In this document: positions 55,997-64,000 of the stretch, piece by piece
Layout: each line of letters starts with the position of its first letter
Numbering within the stretch: the stretch's first letter is position 1
Assembly (NCBI RefSeq): GCF_000733925.1
Contig: NZ_JPOO01000001.1
Location: forward strand, 1,550,001-1,614,000
From: Arenibacter algicola
GTDB lineage: Bacteria; Bacteroidota; Bacteroidia; Flavobacteriales; Flavobacteriaceae
Length of the DNA stretch: 64,000 bases
Direction: 5' to 3'
Translations under genes and position numbers: made by a program
Notes under the pieces: model-generated
Seen by the model: only the letters and a program-made list of their open reading frames with translations
The model's database searches: none
What the model was told of the DNA's origin: nothing

Positions 55997-56578
55997 AATA
56001 AAAATAATAGAGTTTTGAATTTGTTTTTTTGTTTTGAATGTTATACTTCGCTGCCATATACTTCAGTTGTGTACTAATAAGTATAAAGGGCAAAAAGTAC
56101 TTTGGGGTCCCAGTTTATCTGGAGAGTTTCACGTCATATTTAGCTCATTTAATTTTCAGGGTTTTTTTAAAAGCGCAAAATTGAAAATTTAAATGCGGGT
56201 TAAAAAGGACATTGTTATTGTTAAAGAAAGCTTAATAAATACATTATTAAAATTTAATATGGGAAGTGGTGGAATTGGACAAGCTTCACTTATTGGTTGG
56301 TTTGGTCTAGTGTGAATTCAGTAGAGAAATGGGTACTATGAACTGTTAAATCAAGTTAATAGGGAGGCTGTAGCCCTTTGTCTGGTAGGCAGTCTAAATC
56401 TTAGCTGTAAAAAATGAAAATAAACATTAGCTTAACATTGGCATCGAGTTTTAAGATTTATGGGATCAAAATGTGAGGAAGCAAGGGAAATTTGGAGAAG
56501 GTGCTTTCTGCCATATCAATTGATTCCATGCCGTGTAAGAGATCGGCTAAGCCCTAAGAATATATCTTCTTGATGGCA
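55997..56578. other. Gene-free stretch upstream of third susC
   Basis: This 582-base gap has no convincing reading frame. The promoter of the minus-strand susC must lie at its left end. TTATACTT (56041-56048) and AAGTATAA (56079-56086) form an eight-base inverted repeat 30 bases apart, a possible regulator site. I see nothing definite in the right part. Confidence 0.3.
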
Positions 56579-57490
56579 TTAACAGATATCCTCCCTGTTA
56601 ACAGCCCGACTGTTTGGCTTAATGCCATACCCAAATTTTTCGGCATAGTTATAGGTGAACTCGGCCCCAAAGAATAGGATCAGGCAGGAGTAGGAAACCC
56701 ATAAGAGAATTAATACAATGGTACCAGCTGCCCCGTAGGTAGACCCTGGTTCTGCCAGTCCGAAATAATATCCCAGAGCCGATTTTCCCAATACGAATAG
56801 AAGTGCCGTTAAAACTGCGCCTATCTTCACCGAAGGCCATTTTACTTTGGCATCGGGAAGGTATTTGAACATAAGGCCAAAAAGTACCGATATTATGGCA
56901 ATGGAAATCAGAAAATCAATTGTGTAGGCCGCATAGAGCAGCACATCGGGAAGAACCTCCCGTATAAAGTCGTTGAGGATCGATATGGCGGCCGTGACCA
57001 TAAAACTGATGAGCAATAGAAAGCCGATCGCCAGGATGAAGGCAAAACTTAACACACGGTCTATGATCACTTTTTTTATTTTGGCCTGTGGGTCCGGTTT
57101 AATTCTCCAAATGGCATTCAATGAAATTTTTAAATGATAGACTACCCCGGTAGCTGCAAAAAGAAGTATGCCGATACCGATAATGGAGGATAGGGTACTT
57201 TTTTCTACGCTCTGCGTTTCCTCTATCATGGCCTGAATGGAGGTTGCAGCATCACTGCCAAGGGCCATTGAAAATTCGTCTGTAAGTTTTCCCTGTACTA
57301 TTTCCGTTCCCCACACTGCCCCCACAAGATTTACAATAATTACTAAAAGGGCGGGCAGGGAGAGAATGGCGTAATAGGCCACAACCGCACTGGACCTAAA
57401 AGGGTCGTTGGACAACCATGACTTATAGGTGTCAACGATTAAACCAGGTAAGGCTTTTAAGGAAAATTGTCTGCTCTTATCTTTGCTCAT
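56579..57490 (-). CDS. YihY/BrkB family inner-membrane protein
   Basis: The 303-residue protein has six membrane helices. Family features are the N-terminal SNDPFRSSAVVAYYAILSLPALLVI (spread over 25 residues), GTEIVQGKLTDEF with the following amphipathic region, IWRIKPDPQAKIKKVIIDRVL near 130, and TYGAAGTIVLILLWVSYSCLILFFGAEFT near the end. The superfamily was once called ribonuclease BN or virulence factor BrkB, but the first assignment was in error. Its transport role is not settled. It stands alone, 116 bases downstream of a response-regulator gene on the same strand. Confidence 0.9.
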   Translation of the reverse strand: MSKDKSRQFSLKALPGLIVDTYKSWLSNDPFRSSAVVAYYAILSLPALLVIIVNLVGAVWGTEIVQGKLTDEFSMALGSDAATSIQAMIEETQSVEKSTLSSIIGIGILLFAATGVVYHLKISLNAIWRIKPDPQAKIKKVIIDRVLSFAFILAIGFLLLISFMVTAAISILNDFIREVLPDVLLYAAYTIDFLISIAIISVLFGLMFKYLPDAKVKWPSVKIGAVLTALLFVLGKSALGYYFGLAEPGSTYGAAGTIVLILLWVSYSCLILFFGAEFTYNYAEKFGYGIKPNSRAVNREDIC

Positions 57491-57606
57491 GCTTATTTTA
57501 ATTTCAACTGAAACTGCGGAGTAATCAACTTAATTCAAAGGGCAAATTTACCTTGACTTAAACCCATATATTTTTAACCCCGTTCCAATGGTGTTGCAAC
57601 TTCTTT

Positions 57607-58071
57607 TTAAACGTGGATAATGAAGTTGCCGGCCGTTAGGTTGCGATTATCATAGGTATAGGTTTTGATGCATTTGTACAACAAGGTTTTAAGTTGGTTG
57701 AAGGAGCTGGGTTTTTTTAGATAGCAATTGGCCCCCATTTCCCGATATTTTCCAACTTCTTTTTTTTCGAAGCTTGTAGAATAGATAATGACCGGTATGG
57801 AACTGATACGCTCTGTTTCCCGAATTTTTGCTAAGCAATCCGCCCCGTCCATCAGGGGCATATTTATATCCAGGAAGATTATATCCGGCAAAGGTGTTTC
57901 CTTTACCACGAGCCTTCCCACAAGATATATGCCATCCCGGAAATTATAGATTTCACAGTTAATGGGCAATTCTGCCAATGCATCAGAGAAAAGTATTCTG
58001 TCCTCTTCGTCATCGTCGGCAAGATAAATTTTTATTTTTTTGCTTTCCTTGGTCATTGGTTTGGGTGGCAT
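57607..58071 (-). CDS. CheY-like single-domain response regulator
   Basis: I choose ATG 58071 because the frame beyond it opens only at a TTG; ATG 58056 is also possible. The 154-residue protein is a receiver domain alone: acidic cluster ADDDEED at 18-24, phosphoacceptor D68 in IIFLDINMPLMDGADC, switch region VIIYSTSFEK and the lysine in CYLKKPSSF. No output domain is present. Such rcp-like regulators usually pair with phytochrome or hybrid kinases located elsewhere. No kinase gene is adjacent. Confidence 0.88.
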   Translation of the reverse strand: MPPKPMTKESKKIKIYLADDDEEDRILFSDALAELPINCEIYNFRDGIYLVGRLVVKETPLPDIIFLDINMPLMDGADCLAKIRETERISSIPVIIYSTSFEKKEVGKYREMGANCYLKKPSSFNQLKTLLYKCIKTYTYDNRNLTAGNFIIHV

Positions 58072-58306
58072 ATTCAAAAATGATGTATTCAAGATAAAGC
58101 ATTTTGTTCAATCTTAAAACCGTAATAGTCAATGAATTAAAAATTTATGCTTTGGCGTTATTTTTTCGGCATTGAAAAGGTCCCATTGCCCCATTGGTAT
58201 AACAAATTATGGTCTACCCTTTATTCGCGGCAATATTAAATCCGATAGCGCAGCCCAAATTGCTATTTTTTAAATATGTTGAAGGTGAACTAAAAAAATA
58301 AAAAAA

Positions 58307-58711
58307 ATGAATGTACAAGCGTATTTGGCATTTTCGGGAGACTGCATGAAGGCAATGAATTTCTATGCCGATTGTTTTAATGCCGAGATTACCAATAAAC
58401 AAACTTATGAAGATTCCAAGATGGATATTCCAGAATCGTATAGGCGCAACTTGCAACATGCCGAGTTAAAAGGTAAGGGAATCCACTTAATGGCCTATGA
58501 TGCTGCCCCGGATACACCGCTAAACAATGGAAATAAAATTCACTTGGCCATAGACATGGAAAATAGGGACAAAGCCAAGGAATTGTTCAGTAAGCTCTCC
58601 AGTGGGGGTCAGGTAAATCACAACTTTAGTGAAAAAGAGTGGGGAGCCATGTATGGCCGTTGCACCGATAAATTTGGAATTCATTGGATGGTAAATTGCA
58701 ACCTGCAATAG
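58307..58711 (+). CDS. VOC superfamily protein (PhnB-like)
   Basis: The 134-residue protein consists of two beta-alpha-beta-beta-beta repeats of the glyoxalase/VOC fold: VQAYLAFSGDCMKAMNFYAD opens the first, HAELKGKGIHLMAYDAAP its end, and KIHLAIDMENRDKAKELFSK the second. The closing WGAMYGRCTDKFGIHWMVNC is the typical PhnB/DUF1428-like end. These are small cytoplasmic proteins. Substrates of this subgroup are unknown and the name PhnB does not imply phosphonate use. It stands alone on the plus strand, 235 bases from the divergent response-regulator gene. Confidence 0.88.
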   Translation: MNVQAYLAFSGDCMKAMNFYADCFNAEITNKQTYEDSKMDIPESYRRNLQHAELKGKGIHLMAYDAAPDTPLNNGNKIHLAIDMENRDKAKELFSKLSSGGQVNHNFSEKEWGAMYGRCTDKFGIHWMVNCNLQ

Positions 58712-58777
58712 AAGGGCCTACTAAAAAAAAACGGTAATCAATCCGATTATGATTTTCTTTTGAAAATAACTTGGTAT

Positions 58778-59155
58778 ATGAAAAAAGAAGAATTATTGGC
58801 GAAAGAATTGTTCAATGTGTATGCAATTGGCAAATAGGTAAGCCGTTACTTTGATGAAAGTGAAACTGGTTTTCTTTCCAAAAGAGTCCTAAAGATTCTA
58901 ATTCAATATGTGAGGTTCTGCAAAACCAATAAAGAGCTGGTCTACAAAACTTTAAGAAATTTGGTCATTAACCCCGGAAATTCCACCGTTTCCATTGTAC
59001 GGGAGATTACGGAAAACCTTCAAACAATTGCTACCCGGAAGGGGTGTGGCAATGAGGTAAGGAAGCTGGGCTATACCATGTCATTGAACCGTATTATAAG
59101 CTACCCTGAGGCCAATATTGATAATCTCGATTCTTGGAACCATGTTATGGTATAA
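58778..59155 (+). pseudogene. Small gene broken by an in-frame TAG
   Basis: From ATG 58778 the frame reads MKKEELLAKELFNVYAIGK, meets TAG at 58835-58837, and then continues in the same frame without a stop to 59155 (VSRYFDESETGFLSKRVLKI, then LVYKTLRNLVINPGNSTVSI and ending DNLDSWNHVMV). The 125-codon product would be a small basic helical protein without known domain. Both halves look like coding sequence. A nonsense mutation is the simplest explanation; restart at GTG 58910 would give 81 residues. I do not recognise the family. Confidence 0.5.
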
Positions 59156-59486
59156 AATCAACGTTTATTTTATAATTGAATGGGGTCCATTTGTATTTAA
59201 TCCTTCTAGGGAGGATGCATAAAATATTGCATGGAGTTAATTTTCATATCGATAGCGATATGGTTTATTTTTTTTCTTAGCTAAATTGGTTACTAAGTGA
59301 AGGGGGGCGTCAACAGAATAATCAGGATATTATTTTGAAATGGACTATTGTATTCTTTATGCTGACTATTATAGCTGCTATTTTCGGTTTTGAGGTATTT
59401 CAACTCCTGTGGGCACCATAGCTAAAGGTTCTTTTCTTCGTTTACTTGATACGGGTAATTTATTATCAACCTAAAGCCTTAATTAG
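59156..59486. other. Gap with remains of a small membrane protein
   Basis: No intact gene is seen. From 59231 a start gives MELIFISIAIWFIFFLS and stops at once. In another frame SEGGRQQNNQDIILKWTIVF and a following hydrophobic helix end at 59421. Together they could be a frameshifted two-helix membrane protein. Confidence 0.3.
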
Positions 59487-59693
59487 ATGGATGCACAATC
59501 ATTAAGAACCAGAGCGTTTATAGAGACTTATAAATTGATGCGATCCAAAAAAGGTGTGTTCAATTTGGGTACTGATTTTGAAAATACCCAAACCCCGGAT
59601 ATACAACCTTGCAAATTGGAGTATGATGAAGTTATGCCCCAGGCCAAAAACACCTTTTTAACGACATACGATCCACTTGAGAGTATATATTGA
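59487..59693 (+). CDS. Hypothetical small protein
   Basis: The 68-residue frame starts MDAQSLRTRAFIETYKLMRS and ends TTYDPLESIY. It has no signal or membrane segment. Base composition and amino-acid makeup are compatible with a real gene, but there is no clear ribosome binding site and no recognised domain. It lies among other small or broken genes, so it may itself be a remnant. Confidence 0.4.
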   Translation: MDAQSLRTRAFIETYKLMRSKKGVFNLGTDFENTQTPDIQPCKLEYDEVMPQAKNTFLTTYDPLESIY

Positions 59694-60003
59694 TTGCCAC
59701 TTGTAGTTGCGACAGGAGAACAGCATAAGACCCAAAATGCTACAACGCCCTTTTTGCTTTACAGTGCAATCTTAATATTGCAATAATTCTAAATTGTTAG
59801 CGGAATAAAACTAATATCCATTTTCGTCCACAGCAGGTTAATAGTGCAGCATATTTTAAACCTCGATTGCATTAATAAATTTAGCTATTGAATTACGTCC
59901 CGTTAATGGAATGGAATAACTTTAGATAGTTTGGAATCATATGGGCAGCCTCAGCTGAATATTTTATTCTGGACATAAATTTTAATAACTAAAACATTAA
60001 ATT
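59694..60003. other. Gene-free gap
   Basis: About 310 bases; I see no gene, repeat or clear hairpin. The promoter of the small membrane-peptide gene at 60004 should lie at its right end. Confidence 0.3.
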
Positions 60004-60171
60004 ATGAGAAGCATACTTTGGTTGGTCGCTGTTATCTGTATTGTTATTTGGCTCTTGGGTTTCTTCGGTATAGTTGCCGGTATGGGAACCACTAATCTGA
60101 TTCATATTCTTTTGGTAATCGCCATTATTGCCGTACTTTACAATATTATATCGGGCCGTAAGCCTCTTTAA
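60004..60171 (+). CDS. lmo0937-family small membrane protein
   Basis: The 55-residue protein has two hydrophobic helices: SILWLVAVICIVIWLLGFFG, and LIHILLVIAIIAVLYNIISG, ending with GRKPL. The W-L-L-G-F-F-G, N-L-I-H-x-L-L-V-I-A and Y-N-I-I-S-G-R signature is that of the lmo0937 family, found in many bacteria and often stress-related. The function is unknown. It starts at ATG 60004 shortly after an A-rich stretch and stands alone. Confidence 0.85.
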   Translation: MRSILWLVAVICIVIWLLGFFGIVAGMGTTNLIHILLVIAIIAVLYNIISGRKPL

Positions 60172-60458
60172 AATTTTATTATATATTAGCTAGGAGCACT
60201 ATATCCTTATAGGTGAGTTCCCAATTGGATATCCAATAATGCTGAAAGGCTAAGGTGGAGACCAAGCTGGGGAATCGATAGATTATGTATTTATAGAAAT
60301 CGTAAGCTTGCGATTTGTTTTTGAATGTACTATAGTGTGGGATTATACCATACCCATGGATAATAAGGGTATTTGCTTAAATGATCAACTAGTAGATAAT
60401 TACGATATAAAATCACTTTCCAACATAAATTGGCCCTATTTAATCTGGCAATAGAACT

Positions 60459-61481
60459 ATGACGCAAATCAATCCCAAAGTAATCCGACAGGTATTTATC
60501 TTACTGCTCATAATTATGTTGGGAGGACTTATTTTTCAGGCAATTCTTCCTTATTTTTCGGGGGTTTTAGGGGCAATAACGATATATGTGCTTTTGCGCA
60601 GGCCAATGGAAAAACTTGTTGAAAAGGGATGGCACCCCAATCTAGCCGCTATTATCCTGCTCATAGGGTCTTTCGTATGTATTTTATTACCCATTTCAGG
60701 AATTGTGCTTATGCTGGGGAACAAGGTAGAGAGTGCCGTTCAAAATTCCGAAAAGGTGATTTCTGCCGTGGAAAACCAAATGGAAAAATGGGAAAACATG
60801 TTTGGATATGATTTTACATCCCAAATAGATGCAGGAGCCGTATCTACATGGTTGTCCAATAACCTTCAGGGCTTTGCCGGTGGAACCTTCAATATTTTTA
60901 TTGCCGTCGCCATTATGTATTTCATGCTTTTTTATATGCTTACCAATCGTAGGGAATTGCGGGAATCTTTATTTGAGTACATTCCAATAAGCAAGGAAAA
61001 TTTAAAAATAATAGGAGAGGAAGTTAGGGCTATGGTACGTTCCAATGCCCTTGGTATTCCACTAGTGGCCATGGCGCAAGGAATTATTGCGTTGATAGGG
61101 TTTTTGGTATTTGGGGTTCAAGCCCCCTTCTTCTGGGCGGTTATCGTTACCATTGGTTCTATGATTCCCTTTGTAGGTTCTTTGTTGGGAATCGTTCCAG
61201 TCTTTATATTGTCGCTCTCCGGAGGTAATACTTTTCAAGCATGGGGAATTTTACTGTACGGTTTTATTGTGGTAGGGGCTACGGATAACCTATTTCGACT
61301 TTTTGTTCTTAAAAAATTGGACAATGTACATCCGTTGATTACGCTGATCGGAGTAATTGTTGGAGTACCCATTTTTGGTTTTATTGGACTGATATTTGGT
61401 CCCCTTCTTATTAGTCTTTTCCTGATTATTGTACGAATGTATAAAAAGGAATACGCCAACGATAATAAGGAAAGGCTTTGA
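60459..61481 (+). CDS. AI-2E family transporter (PerM-like membrane protein)
   Basis: The 340-residue inner-membrane protein has about seven to eight helices: two pairs in the first 80 residues (VFILLLIIMLGGLIFQAILP, LAAIILLIGSFVCILLPISG), a soluble helical part with VISAVENQMEKWENM, and then the conserved block LGIPLVAMAQGIIALIGFLV, FWAVIVTIGSMIPFVGSLLG and DNVHPLITLIGVIVGVPIFG near the end. The family is named after autoinducer-2 export but includes sodium/proton antiporters; function here is open. It is a single gene 287 bases after the lmo0937-type gene. Confidence 0.9.
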   Translation: MTQINPKVIRQVFILLLIIMLGGLIFQAILPYFSGVLGAITIYVLLRRPMEKLVEKGWHPNLAAIILLIGSFVCILLPISGIVLMLGNKVESAVQNSEKVISAVENQMEKWENMFGYDFTSQIDAGAVSTWLSNNLQGFAGGTFNIFIAVAIMYFMLFYMLTNRRELRESLFEYIPISKENLKIIGEEVRAMVRSNALGIPLVAMAQGIIALIGFLVFGVQAPFFWAVIVTIGSMIPFVGSLLGIVPVFILSLSGGNTFQAWGILLYGFIVVGATDNLFRLFVLKKLDNVHPLITLIGVIVGVPIFGFIGLIFGPLLISLFLIIVRMYKKEYANDNKERL

Positions 61482-61551
61482 TTTTCAATATAATTAGGTC
61501 TTTTTGAAACAGTTGGCTTCTTATTTTCCAATTAGCCTTTTATTTGCGTTA

Positions 61552-61650
61552 GTGACCGCGGCGGCATCCCCGCAGCAAAGCAAGGGATTAAGCCAAGGGC
61601 ACGACCGACGAAGGAGGGAACGCCCAAAATAATTTAGCGAAACCCTATGG
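61552..61650 (+). ncRNA. Candidate structured RNA or repeat element
   Basis: GGC-ATCCC (61563-61570) pairs with GGGAT (61584-61588) and, after TAA, GCC (61592-61594). A second stem GGGC (61597-61600) pairs with GCCC (61622-61625). The composition differs sharply from its AT-rich surroundings. It could be a noncoding RNA or a dispersed repeat; I cannot name a family. Confidence 0.3.
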
Positions 61651-61756
61651 TAATATAATTTGCACCGATTTTGAGATACGGATTCTTCCGATTTTTATTA
61701 GTGAAACTCAATTTTGAGAAGTCAGTAAGACGCACTGAAAATTGAAAGTTAAACTA

Positions 61757-61853
61757 ATCCCGCCTTTTTCGGCGGGATCTAGGTTCAATACCTCGACCCT
61801 TGGGTCGATTTCTATTATTGGGTTCAGGGCTTGCCCTGAGGTTTAATACCTCT
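61757..61853. repeat. Cluster of three hairpins and a short direct repeat
   Basis: Three perfect stem-loops follow one another: ATCCCGCC/GGCGGGAT (61757-61778), TCGACCC/GGGTCGA (61793-61808) and TCAGGGC/GCCCTGA (61824-61839). The sequence AGGTTCAATACCTC (61781 on) recurs as AGGTTTAATACCTC after the third stem. This resembles REP-type clusters. Confidence 0.5.
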
Positions 61854-61896
61854 TATACAATAAATTTTTTAGCTTCATTCTTTACAATTATTGAAC

Positions 61897-61930
61897 AAAA
61901 AAACAACCCCCACAAGATTGTAAGGGTTGC
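61897..61930 (-). terminator. Terminator of csbD gene
   Basis: On the minus strand, CAACCC and GGGTTG form the outer stem and ACAA/TTGT an inner one, followed by a run of T residues. It lies 32 bases after the csbD stop. Confidence 0.8.
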
Positions 61931-61961
61931 TGATATGATATTTAAGCTTTTGAGTTCGACT

Positions 61962-62147
61962 CTATAGATTGTCGATCTCTTCTTTTAATTGCTCTTTTCT
62001 TTTTCCGGTCTTTTCTTGCAACCGGCCTAAGAATTCTTCAAACTTACCTTCTGAATAAGTTAGGTCATTGTCTGTAAGATCACCGTACTTTTGTTTGAAC
62101 TTACCTTTGACTTGTTTCCATTTTCCTTCCAATTGATCACTGTTCAT
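61962..62147 (-). CDS. CsbD family stress protein
   Basis: The 61-residue protein has the family pattern MNSDQLEGKWKQVKGKFKQK, then YGDLTDNDLTYSEGKFEEFL and GRLQEKTGKRKEQLKEEI, a helical, highly charged protein. CsbD-like proteins are induced by general stress in many bacteria; their action is unknown. The gene has its own terminator and stands alone. Confidence 0.92.
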   Translation of the reverse strand: MNSDQLEGKWKQVKGKFKQKYGDLTDNDLTYSEGKFEEFLGRLQEKTGKRKEQLKEEIDNL

Positions 62148-62328
62148 AGTATTTTTGTATTTATGGTCTGCAAAAAAAAGGCAGACAGGTTAATAATTCA
62201 TTTTGAATAAAATTAGACCTAAATACCAATAGACAATAATTCAAAAGATTCCATTTTTGATCCATTTACTTGATAATGAATATTTTAGTATTTTATTAAC
62301 AGGGTAGCTCCTTAAATTTTAGGAACCG

Positions 62329-64000
62329 TTAAAATGGGTATCCGATGGCGAAATTGAAGATGAGATTATTACTGCCCCCGTCAAAAAAAGGAATTCTGAT
62401 ACGTTCTCCTTCGGGCTGGTAGGGAACCTGTAAAGGAGAAGCTAAATCGAAGCGCAAGACAAAGCTTTGTATATCTACCCTTAGGCCCAAACCAAGGCCA
62501 ATACCTAATTCCTTTGCCCAATCTGAGCCAAATTTTCCTTTGGCAAGCAATTCTTCGTTGAATTCGCGACTTTCTACAGATTCATCCTCTGAAATGTCTA
62601 TTTCATTGGTCAACCATACGTTTCCGGCATCTGCAAAAATGGCTCCCTTAAAATAGGACCATATAGGAAATCTGTATTCCAGATTAGCCTCCAATTTTAG
62701 ATTCCCAGACTGGTCGAAAAACGAAGAGGTGCCGTCTTCCACAGAATTGAAGGTGCCTGGTCCGAGCGATCTAATATTAAATGCCCTTACGCTATAGGGA
62801 CCGCCAGAAAAGAATTGCTTTACAAAGGGTAGGGTGGAGGAGTTGCCATAGGGAATACCCCATCCGCCATAAAGTCTTGCCACCAGAGCCTGTTCTTTGG
62901 CCCATTTTATATAATACCGAAAATCAATATCGGCCTTGGCATATTGCGCATATTCAAGTCCAAAAATAGTTGTTTTTGAACCGCTAAGGAGATTTAAGGT
63001 GTTTCCGGCAATATCCAAATTTGTTGAGACGAAGATTGGATTTGTTTTATTGGGGTCTACCAATTCGTTATAGGTGAAGGTATAATTGAGTCCAGCAATG
63101 AACTGCTGCTCAAAACTTTGACTTAGAAAAGGATTATTTTCCAAAATGGCCGTAAATTCTTCCGTGGTATTGGAAAGGTTTACATAATTTACATTAATTG
63201 GATTGATTTCGTGATAAACAAATCTATTGGCATTCCAGGTATACCCAAAGGAGGTATTGAACGAGCTTAGGGTATATAATTTGCTTCTTTTCAGGAAATC
63301 CGTTCCCAAGCTTATTTTGGTTTTGGGTACGGCATATTTAAAACTTCTTGGCGAAAACGGAAGGAGGGAGGGTATTATGAGATCTATTTTCAATCCCCCT
63401 GCAATACTGCTTAGGCCAGTATTCTTTCCACCCGATAGCTGTGTCTCATAAGCGAAGTTTCCGGTTATGCCGAAGGTCTCGCCCCCTCTGAAAAGATTTC
63501 GGTTGTTGTAGGTTACTGCTAGCCCGGGACCGGCAAAACCATTGGATTTGGTTACTCCCTGCAATTCCGCACGAACCGACCTCTTGGTAAGGGGCGAAAG
63601 GTAAATGTCTGCGGACAAAGAACCTACACTATCGGTTGTTGAGGTATCTTTTTCATTGAATCTAATGTTTACGAATTTATAGGTACCTAGGGAGGATAGG
63701 CGATTACTGGTGAGGCTGGCCGTTCTTGAATTGTATTTATGACCTGGCCCGAATAAGATATAGGGCTCGAGTTTTTTAGGTTTAAAAAATTCTTCTTTCT
63801 GAAAAAAACTTATACCGTTGATCGTTGAGGTGCCGGGGGGAGCAAGGGTATCCGTATTGATCGAATAGTTGGGAAAAACGGAAATGGAATCAATAGTATA
63901 GGGAATTAGGGACTTTTTGGGAACGTTTTTTTTAAGCCTCAAAAAAAGATCGGACTTCTTGTTGTCATAGCGATTGGTGTCGACTTCAAAAATTAAAAAA
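62329..64000 (-). CDS. BamA/TamA family outer-membrane protein, TamL-like (partial, 5' end beyond window)
   Basis: The frame is open to the right edge (FEVDTNRYDNKKSDLFLRLK is read upstream of the first internal start), so the N-terminal POTRA part lies outside. About 557 residues are visible. They contain the end of a POTRA-like domain and a 16-strand Omp85-type barrel with YNNRNLFRGGETFGITGNFAY (in pieces) near the start, PFVKQFFSGGPYSVRAFNIRSLGPG (the VRGF-like lid-lock motif reads VRAF) and ANLEYRFPIWSYFKGAIFADAGNVW. The barrel ends NLIFNFAIGYPF with the terminal aromatic residue. It probably assembles or exports outer-membrane proteins; TamL is a lipoprotein form in Bacteroidota. Confidence 0.85.
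   Translation of the reverse strand, partial: FLIFEVDTNRYDNKKSDLFLRLKKNVPKKSLIPYTIDSISVFPNYSINTDTLAPPGTSTINGISFFQKEEFFKPKKLEPYILFGPGHKYNSRTASLTSNRLSSLGTYKFVNIRFNEKDTSTTDSVGSLSADIYLSPLTKRSVRAELQGVTKSNGFAGPGLAVTYNNRNLFRGGETFGITGNFAYETQLSGGKNTGLSSIAGGLKIDLIIPSLLPFSPRSFKYAVPKTKISLGTDFLKRSKLYTLSSFNTSFGYTWNANRFVYHEINPINVNYVNLSNTTEEFTAILENNPFLSQSFEQQFIAGLNYTFTYNELVDPNKTNPIFVSTNLDIAGNTLNLLSGSKTTIFGLEYAQYAKADIDFRYYIKWAKEQALVARLYGGWGIPYGNSSTLPFVKQFFSGGPYSVRAFNIRSLGPGTFNSVEDGTSSFFDQSGNLKLEANLEYRFPIWSYFKGAIFADAGNVWLTNEIDISEDESVESREFNEELLAKGKFGSDWAKELGIGLGLGLRVDIQSFVLRFDLASPLQVPYQPEGERIRIPFFDGGSNNLIFNFAIGYPF

Larger units (their letters stand above)
61482..61961. other. GC-rich structured intergenic block
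   Basis: 480 bases between AI-2E and csbD without a reading frame. The left part (61552-61650) is GC-rich and can fold; the right part (61757-61853) holds three hairpins and a repeat. The two parts are listed separately. Confidence 0.5.

Noticed and set aside
61757..61853. CRISPR array
   Set aside because: Only two imperfect copies of a 14-base repeat occur, spacers are hairpins, and no cas gene is in the window.

Overview
The window looks like the chromosome of a marine or host-associated member of the Flavobacteriaceae (Bacteroidota). The reasons are three SusC/SusD pairs, SusC genes with the family's GEVVVT plug entrance, Bacteroidota-style promoters and weak Shine-Dalgarno sequences, a TamL/BamA-like outer-membrane protein, and an IntDOT-like integrase. 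The genus cannot be fixed from the sequence alone; Maribacter, Zobellia and Arenibacter relatives would fit.

Layout. (1) 1-5.5 kb, minus strand: a DUF1501 protein cut by the window edge, a lipoprotein with planctomycete-type cytochrome and DUF1549/DUF1553 domains, then a LytTR response regulator and its LytS-type histidine kinase. (2) 5.8-29.1 kb, plus strand: a large polysaccharide utilisation locus. It holds an SSS symporter, a GH130 phosphorylase, a CBM9-like protein, GH20 hexosaminidase, GH92 alpha-mannosidase, a DUF4838 protein with a discoidin-like C-terminus, GH29 alpha-L-fucosidase, and two tandem SusC/SusD pairs. The enzyme set points to N-glycan-like substrates (GlcNAc, mannose, fucose), with mannosyl-GlcNAc possibly finished by GH130; this is inference. 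(3) 29.3-36.2 kb, minus strand: two FG-GAP/VCBS proteins, a large lipoprotein joining a cupredoxin domain to a dehydrogenase-type propeller, and a DUF1080 protein.

(4) 36.4-50.5 kb: tRNA-Pro(GGG) followed by a genomic island of about 14 kb. The last 13 bases of the tRNA region (36501-36513) recur at 50478-50490, and a tyrosine recombinase lies just inside the tRNA end. Cargo: a MacB-like permease without an ATPase, three small uncharacterised proteins (two clearly paralogous), an XRE regulator, an AbiE-type toxin-antitoxin pair, and a tight four-gene operon of a membrane protein, a SIR2 protein, a HerA-type ATPase and a second, divergent SIR2-like protein. This operon is the strongest candidate for a little-described system in the window: it resembles the known SIR2-HerA anti-phage pair but adds a four-helix membrane protein and a second SIR2-like protein.

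(5) 50.5-56 kb: tRNA-related debris, a decayed secreted-protein gene, and a third SusC/SusD pair on the minus strand with no enzyme genes beside it. (6) 56.5-64 kb: housekeeping and stress-type genes (BrkB/YihY, a CheY-like regulator, a VOC protein, a broken small gene, an lmo0937-type peptide, an AI-2E-family transporter, CsbD), a GC-rich structured intergenic block, and the C-terminal part of a TamL/BamA-like protein running off the right edge.
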